Shown here: positions 22,004 to 32,932 of the stretch, in pieces | Layout of the letters: every line of letters starts with the position of its first letter | Position numbering within the stretch: the stretch's first letter is position 1 | Assembly: GCF_030445035.2 (NCBI RefSeq) | Contig: NC_080696.1 | Coordinates: 26,611,661-26,675,660 of the forward strand | Length of the DNA stretch: 64,000 nt | From: Dasypus novemcinctus | Taxonomy: Eukaryota; Chordata; Mammalia; Cingulata; Dasypodidae | Direction: 5' to 3' | Position numbers and translations under genes: made by a program | Notes under the pieces: model-generated | Told to the model about the DNA's origin: nothing | The model's input: only the letters and a program-made list of their open reading frames with translations | The model's database searches: none

Positions 22004-22009
22004 TGCAGT

Positions 22010-25000
22010 TATATAAGTAATATGTATTTCTGGACCCCTAATTAATTAAGCTAAACAGTATATAAAATAATGCAAATTATAAGTAATATCAATGAGTTGT
22101 GTTTGTGTCTAACTCTTTGTGTCTGCCCATTTTAAAAAAATGCTCAAAATATGTCTTCATACATCAGGATAATATCAAATTAACAAATAAAAATTCTTAA
22201 AAGAGGTCTATTCAAATTGTTAAAATTTAAATATGCAGTTATATTTATAAATATTCTTAAAGCCCAAATTAAACTAAGCAGGATGAAAAAGTCATAGAAA
22301 TCTGATTATAGAAACAATTGGGAAAGGGCCTCCTCTTTGCAAGAGCTTTTAAGGCAAGACTAGGTGTGGCAGATTAAACCTATCTACTAGGCTAGGGAAT
22401 TAAGAATCAGTTTGCCTGGTAATTTCCCAGTTTAAACCTTTGTCAGCCATAAAATGCAAAAAAAAGAAAAAACAAAACAAAGATTAGGTTAATTTTCACA
22501 TAAGAAAAATGTTGATGTAACCTGGTGGCCTGCTGCCTCAGTCTTCCACTCCCGGGTTGGACAGCAGTGGAGGAGACCAGTTTAGGCCAGTCCTATGGGC
22601 AGTGGAAGGATGCCCAAGAAGGAGCTAACTAAGTTGGTGCCATTTCAGCACTAAATTCTATTCCTTATTTGAAAAAGGGGGGAGCAGGTAAAAACTAAAA
22701 TGGTTGGAATGTGATAGAGGAAGCAGTTAAATCAAACTTTTGCGTGGGAAAGTTAAATCTCAGATAAGCTGTAACTTCTGAAGTATCCAATCTATGGAAA
22801 ACAGAGGAAGAGCTTGCATGCTAGGCTTAGGGGTATAAATTGTGTCATTTTTCTTTGTTCATGGCACCAGCCATATCTGGCTCTGCACCCCTTCTTGCAA
22901 GATTGAGAATAAATTATTTTCTTCTCCACAATCTGGTGAGCCTTATTTTCTTCCAGAAGATTTCTTTCCAACAAAATAAAGGTAATTAGTGGCTCTATTA
23001 ACAAATTTCAGTAAGTAAAGGAAAGCCCATAAAAACTATGGAGAGATCTTTCCTGGGTTATGATTTTTTAAAAAATTAAGTAATTGTGTAATGTGTTTTA
23101 AAACCTGGTAGTCAGTATGCATGTGTTTTAAAACCTGGTAGTCAGTATGCTTTTAAATTAATAATTTTCATAACTTAAAGAAGTTTTTAGCTTCTTGTAA
23201 GGGAAAAAGAGAACATTCCTTGCATAAACTATTATGGTTTCAATTTTATTTAACTTGAGTGTAATCTCCCATAGTTAATTTATAAACTAAATTAACATTA
23301 TGTACGAAATCTTTAGAGTAATGAAAATTGTAAGTTCACATTGGTGAAATTAGGCTAAAGGAAAAAGATTGTAGATATGCTCTCTTAAATAAAGAGTGAA
23401 TTTCTTTCATTGGTAATTGTAATTTAGTAAGTTTATTTAAACATGAGGTGGCTAGTCAATGTGGTTATAGTCAATTATAAAGAGTTTGTAAAACATCTTC
23501 CAAACTGAAAATGTTTAAATAGTTCTAGTTGTAGAAGTCATTGTTAACTAAAAAAACTTAGATTGGTATTGGTAGCAGAAATAACTTTATGATAATAAAC
23601 CTGTCTGAAGGCCACTGCAAAGTACACATTTAAGTAAATGGTAATAAAAAGTTGTCTTGATTCTATTGGAAATATTCTGTTTTCATTCTAGCAATGAAAA
23701 ATAATATTTTTCCTCTATTACTAAAGTACCTACTGTTATCTTCATAGTAAAATTGTGTAAGTAAACAGCCATTTGATATATGTATTGCATTAAGTTGTTT
23801 AAAATATATATATAAAAACAAGGAATAAACTTTAACATTGTCAAAATCTCGTGCATTCAAACTAGGCCTTGAATACATTACAGGTGGCCTCTCCATGTGA
23901 GTTATTGGCTAGGCTGGTCACTGACCCCTCAATTAAAATATGTGCTATATCAGTCTCTGGTTCTGCTCCTGAAGTCGATGGAAACTATATTGCAGTTTCA
24001 AGCTCCTGCAGCCAATAATGACTCGGTACAGCCAAGTGTACAATGGATATCGCCTCCAGACTGGCACTGTTCCATAGTGCCAGAGAGCACTATGCACCAG
24101 GCTAGTGGAATACTGGAAAATCTCTCTAAGATGAAGGATGCTGCAACTTGCTCACTGCATTGAAGAACATGCTAAGTGGAGCCATGATACCAGGATACTG
24201 TAAGTGAAACTTAAACACAATTGGCATTATGGCCTGCTCTCATGGAGAGATAACATGTAAGGTATTACAAACCTGAAACTCAAAACTAATAATTGCAACT
24301 CTGAATCCTTATGCATTAAGTAATACATTAGTTAATATTAAGTGCTGTACTTTTATCCTGTACTAACTATATGCCTAATAATTGTAATGTTATCTTTTCT
24401 ATTTTGGATCAAGTGCAGAAGTATATTAGACATGTTAAATTCCTGGTAAAATCATTTTCTAAACAGTTAATAACATGTCTAAAGAATAAGGTGGCAGTCT
24501 CAGCCAGTCTCAGTCAACTTCTATATTCTGCTGTACTCTGCTGTGTAGCAAAAGTGAGGCTTGCTTGCTGATGGTGAGTCACCTATTGAACAAGTCAAAA
24601 TTGATAGAAATTGTACAATGAAAACCAAGGTGTAAAAATCTTTATTCTGTAGTTCTGATCACTCCCACAGATGAAAACTAAGAGTATTTCCAAATTAGTG
24701 TTCTAATCCTGAGTGAAGCCAGTTGCCCAAGGAGTGCCAGTTCACCAGGAGCATCTGACAGAGCGAATGAGTGTCAATCATTGAACAGCTTGGAATGTGT
24801 CTTCAGACAAAGCTAAGTGTCTGTTGCAATTTATCTCTAAAGATGGATAACTTAAAAAATATATATATATATGCTGTTCCCACCAGCTTTTAAGGAGTGC
24901 CATCTTTATAGTCACCTAACCTTGTCTACCTCTGTAATCCAATGTGTCCTCTTTTAAAAACGGGTATTCCAAATTTTTAATTAAGTTTGTTTCTTTCAGA

Positions 25001-25463
25001 GTGAACATCTTATTAACCATATGAAAACTTCATCCAACTTCGTACAGAATGCCAGATCCATCTTCCTCCAGTTAGAATAAATTAAGAGTTTTACACCTTA
25101 TTAGGCAATAACTACAGCCCATGGCCAGCAGGAAGCAGTTACAGAAAAGAGATCATCTCCCTTCAGCACCCCTTTTAAATTAAAGGTGTAAACTCTTTAA
25201 GAGTAAAATAAAAGTAATAGATGGATCTGGAACCTGACTGGAAATCCACGTGAGTGCCAGTGGCAGCAGAATAACTGCAGGAGGCCCCTGCCCAAGATTC
25301 TGCTGTCCAAAATGAAAAGTTCTAAACTTCTAAAAACAGTCCTGGATGCTGTACTAAAGACTGATAAATAATCAATCAAAACAACAAACAGCCATCCACC
25401 TCATAGCTCCAACAATAATTATGCCAAAGCTTAACAAGTTAAACTTTGGCAAAAGGGGGGGAA
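22010..25463 (+). other. ERV-A interior, right part (non-coding)
   Basis: No retroviral motif is recognisable. The segment is AT-rich to about 23880, then less so. It has a polypurine-like run gaaaaagggggg at 22671-22682, a perfect-looking tandem repeat of ~32 bases at 23091-23153 (…gtgttttaaaacctggtag…), and a terminal polypurine tract aaagggggggaa at 25452-25463 just before the 3' LTR. The 88-codon frame at 23897-24163 has no domain I know. Confidence 0.65.
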
Positions 25464-25942
25464 TGATGTGGGCTATGAGTGGAAGGCTCTTTGTCTCTTC
25501 AGAGATAACCTAAGCTGAAGGCTGTGGGTGTGGAACGGTAAGAGGCTGCAGTCCTGCCCTTAGGAACAATGGCAACAGGCTCCAGTCCCAGGAAACAGTT
25601 TAACAATGCAAGGGCTATAAACTTTAAGTATTTAGGGGAAATGCAAAAAGTAAATATGCTAAAAGCTTATCTAGAATATCTGGAGTCCATGCTAAAAGCT
25701 TACCTAAGATGTGGAAGATATATATGCTAATTGAAGCCTATTGAGAACTGAAACAAAGGGACCATTTGGCCTTTCCTCTCTGTATAAAAGACGTTTGAAA
25801 ATCTTGTTCAGGGCTCGGGATTCAAACAGAAAGCTCCCGAGTCCAGCTGGCCATCAATAAACCATTTTTCCTTCTCAAAATCATTCCTGAGTCCTGGCCT
25901 CTCTATACTCAAATAATTGAACTTCTCTCAAATTCTACAACA
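25464..25942 (+). repeat. 3' LTR of ERV-A
   Basis: TGATGTGGGC…TTCTACAACA, 479 bp, paired with 11874-12351. TATA box near 25783 and AATAAA near 25856. The following TTGC is the target duplication, and OR sequence resumes immediately. Confidence 0.9.
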
Positions 25943-26234
25943 TTGCAACATACCTCCCACATAGGAAATGGCTTTATTCTTGGCTAATAAGTCAACAATC
26001 ATCTTGGGAACTGTCACTAAAAGTAGCAAATGTCCACAAGGGAAAAATATTTGAGAAAAAATACATATGCAATTTGAAAAGATTGCCATTGCAAACTGTC
26101 AGCATGATAAGGATGTTTCCCTGAAGAATGACTATGTAGAAGAAAGAAAACACCATGAAACAACCTTTTTCAACTTCTAGGTTCTAAGAAAGGCCCCAGA
26201 AAATGAATTCAGTTACATTCTTTATTTTTTCCAT
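25943..26234 (-). pseudogene. Olfactory receptor pseudogene A, 5' third
   Basis: Reading minus from the ATG at 26232-26234, the piece begins with a short N-terminus containing an N-glycosylation site (NVT) and EFIFWGLS, then an in-frame TAG where glutamine is usual. TM1 with GNILIML and TM2 with MYFF are visible through frame changes, and TM2-TM3 shows VPKMIVDLLAKNKAISYVGG ending at the insertion point. With 11244-11873 this adds up to about 307 codons, the normal OR length. The nonsense codon and at least one frameshift are independent of the provirus, so the gene may have been dead before it was split. Confidence 0.85.
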
Positions 26235-27154
26235 GGAATTTATCTAGCAGGGCACCTTCCTAAGAAACAAATTACCTGAGAGAAAAATTTACAAAGGTCC
26301 GGAAGCATTGTTTTTAATGCAGAACTAAAAGATATTCAAAGTAGTTAATAACAGAAAATGTGTTCTTACTGCTGTTTGGCAGGAATACTCAAAGAATTTG
26401 AAGTGTATATATTCTGGTCATTTTATCTCTATGTAACTGTCAAGTCATTCACTTCAGATGAGGAGACAAGGTCCAGAGAAATAAAGCTAATCCTCTGTGA
26501 GTCCTTCCCACTTTTTAAAGGTTTACTCATGTTTTTTTATTCTCTAAAAATTTATTTTGTCTGTATTTTATATAAGGCGCTCAACCTACTTCTGAACCAA
26601 ACTTGTGTTTAGGAATATGGTAATATTTGTATATCAGGAAAAGTTCACCTCTTATATGACACTGAAAAGAAAACAAATGTCCACATTTTCCCTTTTGAAT
26701 ACAGGTAGGCCTGGTCATTGCATTCATTGGGATTGAGTGACTTTTGCAGGTTCTCCTACTTAATGAAACTCAGATCTTTTGCATATTTCAGGTTATGCTT
26801 TCCTACTTGAACTCAAGCTTTTTACAGTCAGGAGGTGGTATGGCATTATAAAAAGGGAAGCAAAATTAAACAAACCAAAGTTATACAAACCTGATTAACT
26901 GGACTGGTATCTTGGTTGAATAATTTAAATTCGTGGGCTTCTGTTTCTCTGTTTGTGAAATGAGAGAATTTTGATTTCACTGTTGTCTCTATGTTTCTAA
27001 GAGTTAAATTTACCATGACATTAAATCACTTGTTATTCTGTAATAGCCCCAGGGTTCTCAAAAAAAGGTAGAGATAAGAGAAGATAAAGTAATAAAAGAA
27101 AGCTGTTGGAGACAAAACAAGATCTGATCTATTAGATTTGAAAGGTGGGGAAGT
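26235..27154. repeat. Intergenic sequence with two MIR remnants
   Basis: A MIR-like core lies at about 26440-26500 (cttcagatgaggagacaaggtccagagaaataaag), and an antisense one at about 26930-27005 (ttctgtttctctgtttgtgaaatgagag). The rest shows no feature I can name. Confidence 0.45.
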
Positions 27155-27219
27155 GAATCATTCCTGAGTCCTGGCCTCTCTATACTCAAATAATTGAACT
27201 TCTCTTAAATTCTACAACA
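27155..27219 (+). repeat. 65-bp fragment of the ERV-A LTR end
   Basis: The bases from 'atcattcctgagtcctggcc' to 'ttctacaaca' match the last 65 bp of the ERV-A LTR. AGTGAAT occurs on both sides (27152-27158, overlapping the edge, and 27222-27228), so it could be a small, independently inserted fragment. Confidence 0.8.
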
Positions 27220-27938
27220 ATAGTGAATATCTCAAGGCCTATTGTAATACTATATTGAAAGCATCCTATAAATAATTTTCTGGTTACTTTAACACAAGCA
27301 TTAAGTAAGAAAAAATGGTTTATAGTACAAGCACATTATTAAAATCTCTGATTCAAATATATGGAAGTTTATAAAAACTATATGATAAAATTGAATGGGT
27401 CATCTTTGTACATGATGTTACTGTGCCCTGCAGACATTGAAGAAATGGATACCAAATTGGAAACATGTTATAGATAAATTAAGGATTTATTTAATTTATT
27501 TTTAGATACTAGCTTGCTTAAAAGGCTGCTGTTGAGTTAAGAGCTTTCTTCTTAATAAACCAGAATGCAGATTCAGAGTTGGGAAAAAAGTTTATGGTCA
27601 GCAATGGCAAAAAGGAGCCCTCAGGGATAGAACAAGTTACACTGATTTCATAAAAGCCACCAGGGTGAGGTCAGAGCATAGAAAAAAAGATGTAAGCAAT
27701 TCAGGTGCATTCAATGTGAGTGTCAGGATCGTAACCTAGATATAGTATGAATTGAAAGGCAGAAAATCTATAGAGAGGAAAAACTCTTGAGCCATAATTA
27801 TTTTAATTAATTGACACTCATCTTTCTTTGATACCAAAAAAAAAAAAAATAGACATTTAACTTGTCTGTGAATGAGGGAAAATATCAACCCATGACCTTA
27901 CAATCAATTGCATGGCCTTCCCACAAATAAGATACTAT
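27220..27938. other. Unassigned intergenic sequence
   Basis: AT-rich sequence without a gene or known repeat that I recognise, with a poly(A) run at about 27837-27850. The last ~90 bases before the LTR (27850-27938) may be a badly decayed end of OR pseudogene B, but the match is weak. Confidence 0.35.
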
Positions 27939-28656
27939 TGTTGTAGAAGTTGAGAGAGGTTCAATTATTTGCATATAGAAAGACCAGGACTCAGGAATGA
28001 TTTTGAGAAGGAAAAATGATTTATTGATGGTCCGCCAGACTCAGGAGTTTTTTGTTTCAAACCCAAGCCTCGAACCGAACCTCAAACAAGATTTTCAAGT
28101 GCCTTTTATACAGGGTGGGGAGTCAAATGGTGCTTTTATCAAAGAAAACTACTTTCTTTGTTAGTTAAGTCTTTGCCCGAGTATCAGATAGGTTTTGAAT
28201 TAACATAGCTCCCACATTTCAGGTGAGCTTGAATTAGCATCTTGCCCACATTCCATCTGGATGCAACCTTGAATACACATTTAGTCTTACATCCTTTCTG
28301 AACATTCAAAGCCCAAATCACTTAACTGGACTTCTAGAGACTAGGACACTTGGATATAGTATTTGATGATTTTGAATCTATGCACAGGCTATAGTATATT
28401 TCCCATTCAAGGTTAAGTCCAAGTTCCCTTAAGTTTCAGCATCACCACCATTAGAGTTTCCCTGGACTGACTGGTATATAGATAAGAGTTTTCATTGCTA
28501 ATTGGCCTCCCGGGACTGGAGTTGTTGCTATGGTCACCAAGGTCACCAAGGGCAGGACTGCAGCCTCTTACTGTCCCACACCCACAAGTCAGGACAGACA
28601 GCTTAGGTTATCTCCAAGGAGACAAAGAACCTCCCACCCATAGCCCACATCATTAT
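27935..28656 (-). mobile_element. Solo LTR (long subfamily B), 714 bp
   Basis: The LTR (27939-28652) starts TGTTGTAGAAG and ends CCCACATCA on the plus strand and matches 9705-10338 along its length. Flanks CTAT (27935-27938) and TTAT (28653-28656) look like a 4-bp target duplication with one change. It carries AATAAA/TATA signals on the minus strand. It sits at the edge of OR pseudogene B. Confidence 0.85.
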
Positions 28657-29040
28657 CATACTTGATGTATGTACTGAGTAAGTAATTGGAACCCCATCAT
28701 CGTCATCGTTTTAATACTCCATAACTACGATGATGTGAGAAGTATAAGTTGAGAGGGCTTTTTCTCTCCATTCTGCACTGTGATTTCAAAAAGAATGTAA
28801 GATGATAATGTATGAGATTATCAAAAGCATGAAACTGCTTGAGCAGATGGCCCAACTATTGGACACTAGCAGTGGTTTGATCACATAATTGTCCATGCAG
28901 GAAAGATTCAACAAGGGCTGCAAATTGCAGCAATAATGGTAGATCAAACTGGGTCCACAGAAAGGCAATCTCAAGGCCAGGACAATCTGAGCTGTAGGAT
29001 GAATGAAAGATCTTTTCCAGGCAAAAGCAACCAAATTGAT
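28657..29040 (-). pseudogene. Olfactory receptor pseudogene B, central fragment
   Basis: The frame at 28786-29034 covers TM4 to TM5 of an odorant receptor: HPTAQIVLALRLPFCGPS, then the extracellular-loop cysteine signature (YHYCCNLQPLLNLSCMD), then TM5 SSSFMLLIISYIIIL. Further down, in another frame, ALSTYTSHIIVV (TM6 start) appears around 28730-28765. The amino-terminal half is missing: beyond 29041 a tRNA-SINE-like scrap begins. The C-terminal side is cut by the solo LTR. Family-4-like by eye. Confidence 0.85.
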
Positions 29041-29100
29041 GCAGATCTAGGGAAGTTTATGTGGCTCAACTGATAAGACTGCTTGCCTGATTTCATAGGG
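29041..29100 (+). repeat. Scrap of tRNA-derived SINE head
   Basis: 'tgtggctcaactgataagactgcttgcctga' resembles the head of the armadillo-type tRNA SINE seen at 41637 (…gtagctcaagtgataaggcctctgcct…). Only the A-box part is present. Confidence 0.4.
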
Positions 29101-30320
29101 TGGCTCAAAAGGAAAATAATGAAAAATTAAAGGATTTTTTGGTTATTATGAACTTTAATTTTGTGAATTTGGCCCAAGTACATTATTTCCTGATCCAAAT
29201 GTATTTCTTTAGTTCTCAGCATACCTTTCAATATTAGGGTTAGTGTGTTACAAAATTAGAGAAAATGTATGCATAGTTTACTTCACTGAGCATTTAAATT
29301 TCTTCAACTTGGTAATCCAGTCATAAAAGACTCTTTCAACAATGTTATGAACTTTCAGTGAATGATTGTATAAACATTTGAGAGTGTCTTCCTTAACAAA
29401 ATTTAAACACAAAACATGCACACACACAAATACACACATATGCACAAGCAGATAATAAAGTGAAGATTTCAACTTATCGAACAATTTTTGGGTAATAATG
29501 AGAGACAAATAATGCAATTAACAACAAGCCAACAACTTGTCATCCTGGTCCAGCATAATCATATTTTACCTGTTGTAGTGACTAAGTATATTTCCTTTTA
29601 TTTTACCTCTCAAAACTTTCTAGTTGTTTCTTGCTCTAAATTCAACCTCTCGTTCAACTTTGAACATTTTTATCCAACTATGTAGTCCACAATTATATTC
29701 TTCCCCTTCATTATTTTTCTGACTGTCTCATCAAGATTTCTAAGACACAAAGATACAGTGAGAATATCTATAGAAAGGAAAAGGAGATGATTTGTCATAA
29801 ATCAGAATATTCTTTCAAAATTCAGGTTTACAGCTTAAGCACCAGGTATTTAGAAAAGGAACTCAGGAAGCTCTAAGCAATATAGCTGAAGCAGATAAGT
29901 AGAATTTTTGTCATTAATATTTTTGAGTGTCTCGTGCTCCTACTTCAAAGAAAAGAAAGAAAAAGTGGACTAATATTTATTCATATATACCTATATACCA
30001 GATACTGGAAAAAATGTTTTATATATATTACCACATTGATTTCCCCATATAGTACCATAGGAAAAGTAACAGAAGTACCAAACTAATAAAATTTATTTCA
30101 ACACCAAATCCTAAATTTTTCACATATAAATAGATTTCATAATTCAGTATTAAAAATAATTGCACAAATGATTAATGAGCAAAAGAATTTGCCTTCTCTT
30201 TTGCAAAGGATTAAGCATATGAAAGATAATCAATTTCATTCATAATTAAATACAGTGATAAAAATTACAGTTAGATATATTTTTCATCTATTATATTAGT
30301 TAAATGATCTTTTGATGAAT
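29101..30320. other. Unassigned intergenic sequence
   Basis: No gene or repeat identified with confidence. A degenerate CA microsatellite lies at about 29405-29445. Open frames are short and featureless. Confidence 0.4.
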
Positions 30321-31540
30321 GTTTTTTAACATATAGTGCAGGCAAAGATGTGGGAAACCATCAATCATATATTTTGGTAGAAATTTAAGTGGGTACAGTA
30401 TCTTGGGGTGATTTCAATACTTGTAATGTTACAACTGCACATAGAAATCAGGTCAGTGATCCCATTTGCTACAGTTACTCAAATGTACATAAACAATAAT
30501 TTAAGCCTTGTCCATGGAACCAATGGTGGGAAATAACATAAATGTCATCAGAAGGAGATTGACTTACCCTGGCCAGCTGACATGGAGGTGAAGAGGGTCA
30601 ACCACCACACCAGAGAGCCAAGAGTGCCTACAGCTGCAAGCAGGAGAATTGCATCCATCATCCATGTGGAATTTAAGCCCCCTCTTGATGTAGAAGGGAA
30701 CTGGACATAAACAGTCCAGAGTCCACAAGATGGAAGAATAGAATATGGATTAGAGTGGACTTACTGGTGTTCTGCTTGGGAACTATTATGATTAGTAAGG
30801 GAAGAGATTGTAATAGTAATGTAGAGAGGGTGGCCATGGTGGCTGCTGATGGTAGAGAGATGGAAGCAGAGATATGGTGTGGGAGCATATTCAGGGTTTG
30901 GAGTTGTCCTAGGTGGTGCTGCAGGGATGGATGCTGGATGTTGTGTGTCCTGTCGTGGCCCACTGGGTGGACTGGGGGAGAGTGTGGACAACAATGTAGA
31001 CCACTGTCCATGTGGTGCAGCAGTGCTCCAGAATGTATTCACCAGGTGCAGTGGATGTGCCACAGTGATGGAAGAGGTTGATGTGGGAGGATTGGGGTGG
31101 GTGATTTGGGGGGCTCTATAAGGTCCTCATTTTTTTAATGTAACATTTAAAAGAAAATAAAGAAGAAAAAAATGCAAAAAAAAAGAAGGGGATTGAATAA
31201 ATCAGGAGGATACTATGATGCAACCATCGATAAAAATGGAGCAGATATATAGGTAATGATCTCTAAAATATATTGAAAAGTGAAAAATCTGAGGACAGAA
31301 CTATATGCTAAAACTTTTATTAAAGATGGTAAAATTTTTACTGAAAGCAGGATATTATATATTACACATGCACTTCATATAAGTGCCTTGTGTTTATAAC
31401 AGTAACAAGGAAGGGTATAAAAGCTATAATCTCTGGGGTAGTGAAATACATTCTAGGTATCAGAGCTGAGAGGAAGCCCTAACTTTTGATATCCCTTTGC
31501 TGATATTTGAAAATTCATCATAATTATGCACTGCATTAAA
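30321..31540 (+). repeat. Old L1 (L1MB-like) 3' end, interrupted
   Basis: The pieces 30321-30562 and 31185-31540 read like the 3' UTR of an L1MB-type element ('gatactatgatgcaacca-tcgataaaaatgg', 'atatattgaaaagtgaaaaa'). The younger L1 end at 30563-31184 separates them. The assignment is from memory of the consensus. Confidence 0.45.
30551..31196 (+). mobile_element. 5'-truncated young L1 end with TSD
   Basis: The insert (30563-31184) ends in an A-rich tail and is the same L1 3' terminus as 35796-36484, 40690-41060 and 48860-49565. Flanks GAAGGAGATTGA (30551-30562) and GAAGGGGATTGA (31185-31196) form a 12-bp duplication with one change. Frames inside it on both strands are UTR shadows, not genes. 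Confidence 0.85.
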
Positions 31541-31544
31541 AAAA

Positions 31545-32455
31545 TAAAGTTTTTTTTGCTGTGTTGCATAAGTTTTGATATGTTCTGTTGCCATTTTCAT
31601 TAATTTAAAGGTAGTTACTGATTTCTTTTGAGATTTCCTCCTTGACTCAGTATTTGTCTAAGAGTGTGTTGCTTAACTTTCATATCTTTTATGCCTAATC
31701 TGGTTCTCTGACCCTTGCAGATTTCCAGTTTCATTCCACTGTGGTCAGAGAAATTGTTTTGTATAATTTCAATCTTTCTGAATTCATTGAGACTTTCTCT
31801 GTGGATAGCATGTGATCTGTCTTGGAGAATGATCCATGTGTGCTTGAGAAGAATGAATATCCTGCTGTATTTGGGTGTAGTGTTCTATAAATGTCTATTA
31901 GGTCCAGATCTTCTAATATACTATTCAAAGTGTTTGTTGCTTTATTGATTGTCTTGAGATACTCTGTCTAATTGTGATAATGGTGTATTTAAGACCCCAC
32001 TATAATTATAGAGGCATCTATTACTCCACTTAGTTTTTCAGTGTTTGCCTCATGTATTTTGAGGTGCCCTGGTTAAGTGCATACATGTTTATGATTGTTC
32101 TTTCTTCTTGAAAGATACCCCTTTTACTAATATGTAGTGTCCATCTTTGTCTCTCACAATAGTTTGGCATTTAAAGTCTATTTTGTCCAATTTTAGTATA
32201 GCTATTCCTGCCCCTTTTTTGGTTATTGTTTGTTTGTAAGATTATTTTCCACCTGTTCATTTTCAACCTCCTTGAATCTCTGGGTCTAAGATGGGTTTCT
32301 TACATACAGAATATAGATGGGTCATATTTCCTTATCCATTCTGCCAATCTCTGTCTCTTGACAGGTGAGTTGAATCCATTAACATTGAGTGTTATTATTC
32401 TCAAGGAATTACTTTATCTCACATATGGCTCATGCTTCTTAATTGGCAGGGAAGG
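31545..32455 (-). repeat. L1 ORF2 fragment (endonuclease region)
   Basis: On the minus strand this parallels the endonuclease region of the L1 at 59460-60320: '…ccactgtggtcagagaaattgttttgtat…', '…ttgtctctcacaatagtttggcattt…'. It starts at a T-run and ends where the LTR-like repeat begins. Stops are frequent. Confidence 0.8.
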
Positions 32456-32932
32456 TGTAGCAGTTTGATATAATTGATGAATTCCAAAAAGAAATATTGG
32501 ATTATGCTTGTGATCTGATCTGTACGTGCACATGATTGAGTTATGATTAGGGCACCAAGGGGAGGGGACTCACATATAAAAGGCATGGCAAAGAACAGAG
32601 TTGGCGCTTTTAATGCTGAAGTTTTGATTTTGGAGTTTGATGCTGAAAACTTAAACTGGAGCCCTGGGAAGTCAGCATGCAGAGGAAAGAGAAGGTAGGC
32701 CCAGGAAGGAAGGAAACTTGAAGCCAGAGTAAAGCAAGCCCCAGGAACATAGGAACCCAGGAAGCCTGAACCTTCATAGATGTTGGCGGCCATCTTGCTC
32801 CAAATAGACTTTGGTGAGGGAAGTAATTTATGCTTTATGGCCTGGTATCTGTAAACTCCTACTCCAAATAAAAACCTTTATAATGCCCAGTAGATTTCTG
32901 GTATTTTGCATCAGCACCCCTTTGGCTGACTA
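32456..32932 (+). repeat. LTR-like interspersed repeat, copy 1
   Basis: From TGTAGCAGTTTGATATAATTG to TTTGGCTGACTA, 477 bp. A TATA-like box (tataaaa, near 32575) and AATAAA (near 32869) stand about 290 bp apart, as in an LTR. A relative in the opposite orientation is at 39643-40111. I recall this repeat as common in xenarthran DNA but cannot assign its class; the ends do not form a clear inverted repeat. Confidence 0.6.

Larger units (their letters stand above)
15226..22009 (-). mobile_element. Young betaretrovirus-like provirus, chimeric and defective, 6-bp TSD TGCAGT
   Basis: The provirus (15232-22003) is flanked by TGCAGT at 15226-15231 and 22004-22009. LTRs are each 479 bp and differ, as far as I can read, at a single site. 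The minus-strand order is 5' LTR, primer site, gag start, AT-rich insert/replacement, RNase H-integrase, env TM, CTE-like motifs, polypurine tract, 3' LTR. Most of gag, all of protease and RT, and env SU are missing. It keeps the cis signals needed for packaging, priming, export and integration, so it probably moved with proteins from a helper. It is nested in ERV-A. Confidence 0.9.
11870..25946 (+). mobile_element. Non-coding class I-type provirus (ERV-A) with 4-bp TSD TTGC
   Basis: The element runs from 11874 to 25942, flanked by TTGC on both sides (11870-11873 and 25943-25946). LTRs are 478 and 479 bp and differ at about 9 positions (roughly 2%). A primer site follows the 5' LTR and a polypurine tract (25452-25463) precedes the 3' LTR. 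Without the nested provirus the element is about 7.3 kb. I find no gag, pol or env signature in its interior, which is AT-rich and stop-laden throughout, so it was probably a non-autonomous retrovirus-like element moved by enzymes from a helper. It split an OR gene. Confidence 0.85.

Noticed and set aside
28675..28740. Possible hairpin (catcatcgtcatcg…cgatgatg)
   Set aside because: Inverted pieces are short and lie in decayed OR sequence; no sign of a non-coding RNA gene.
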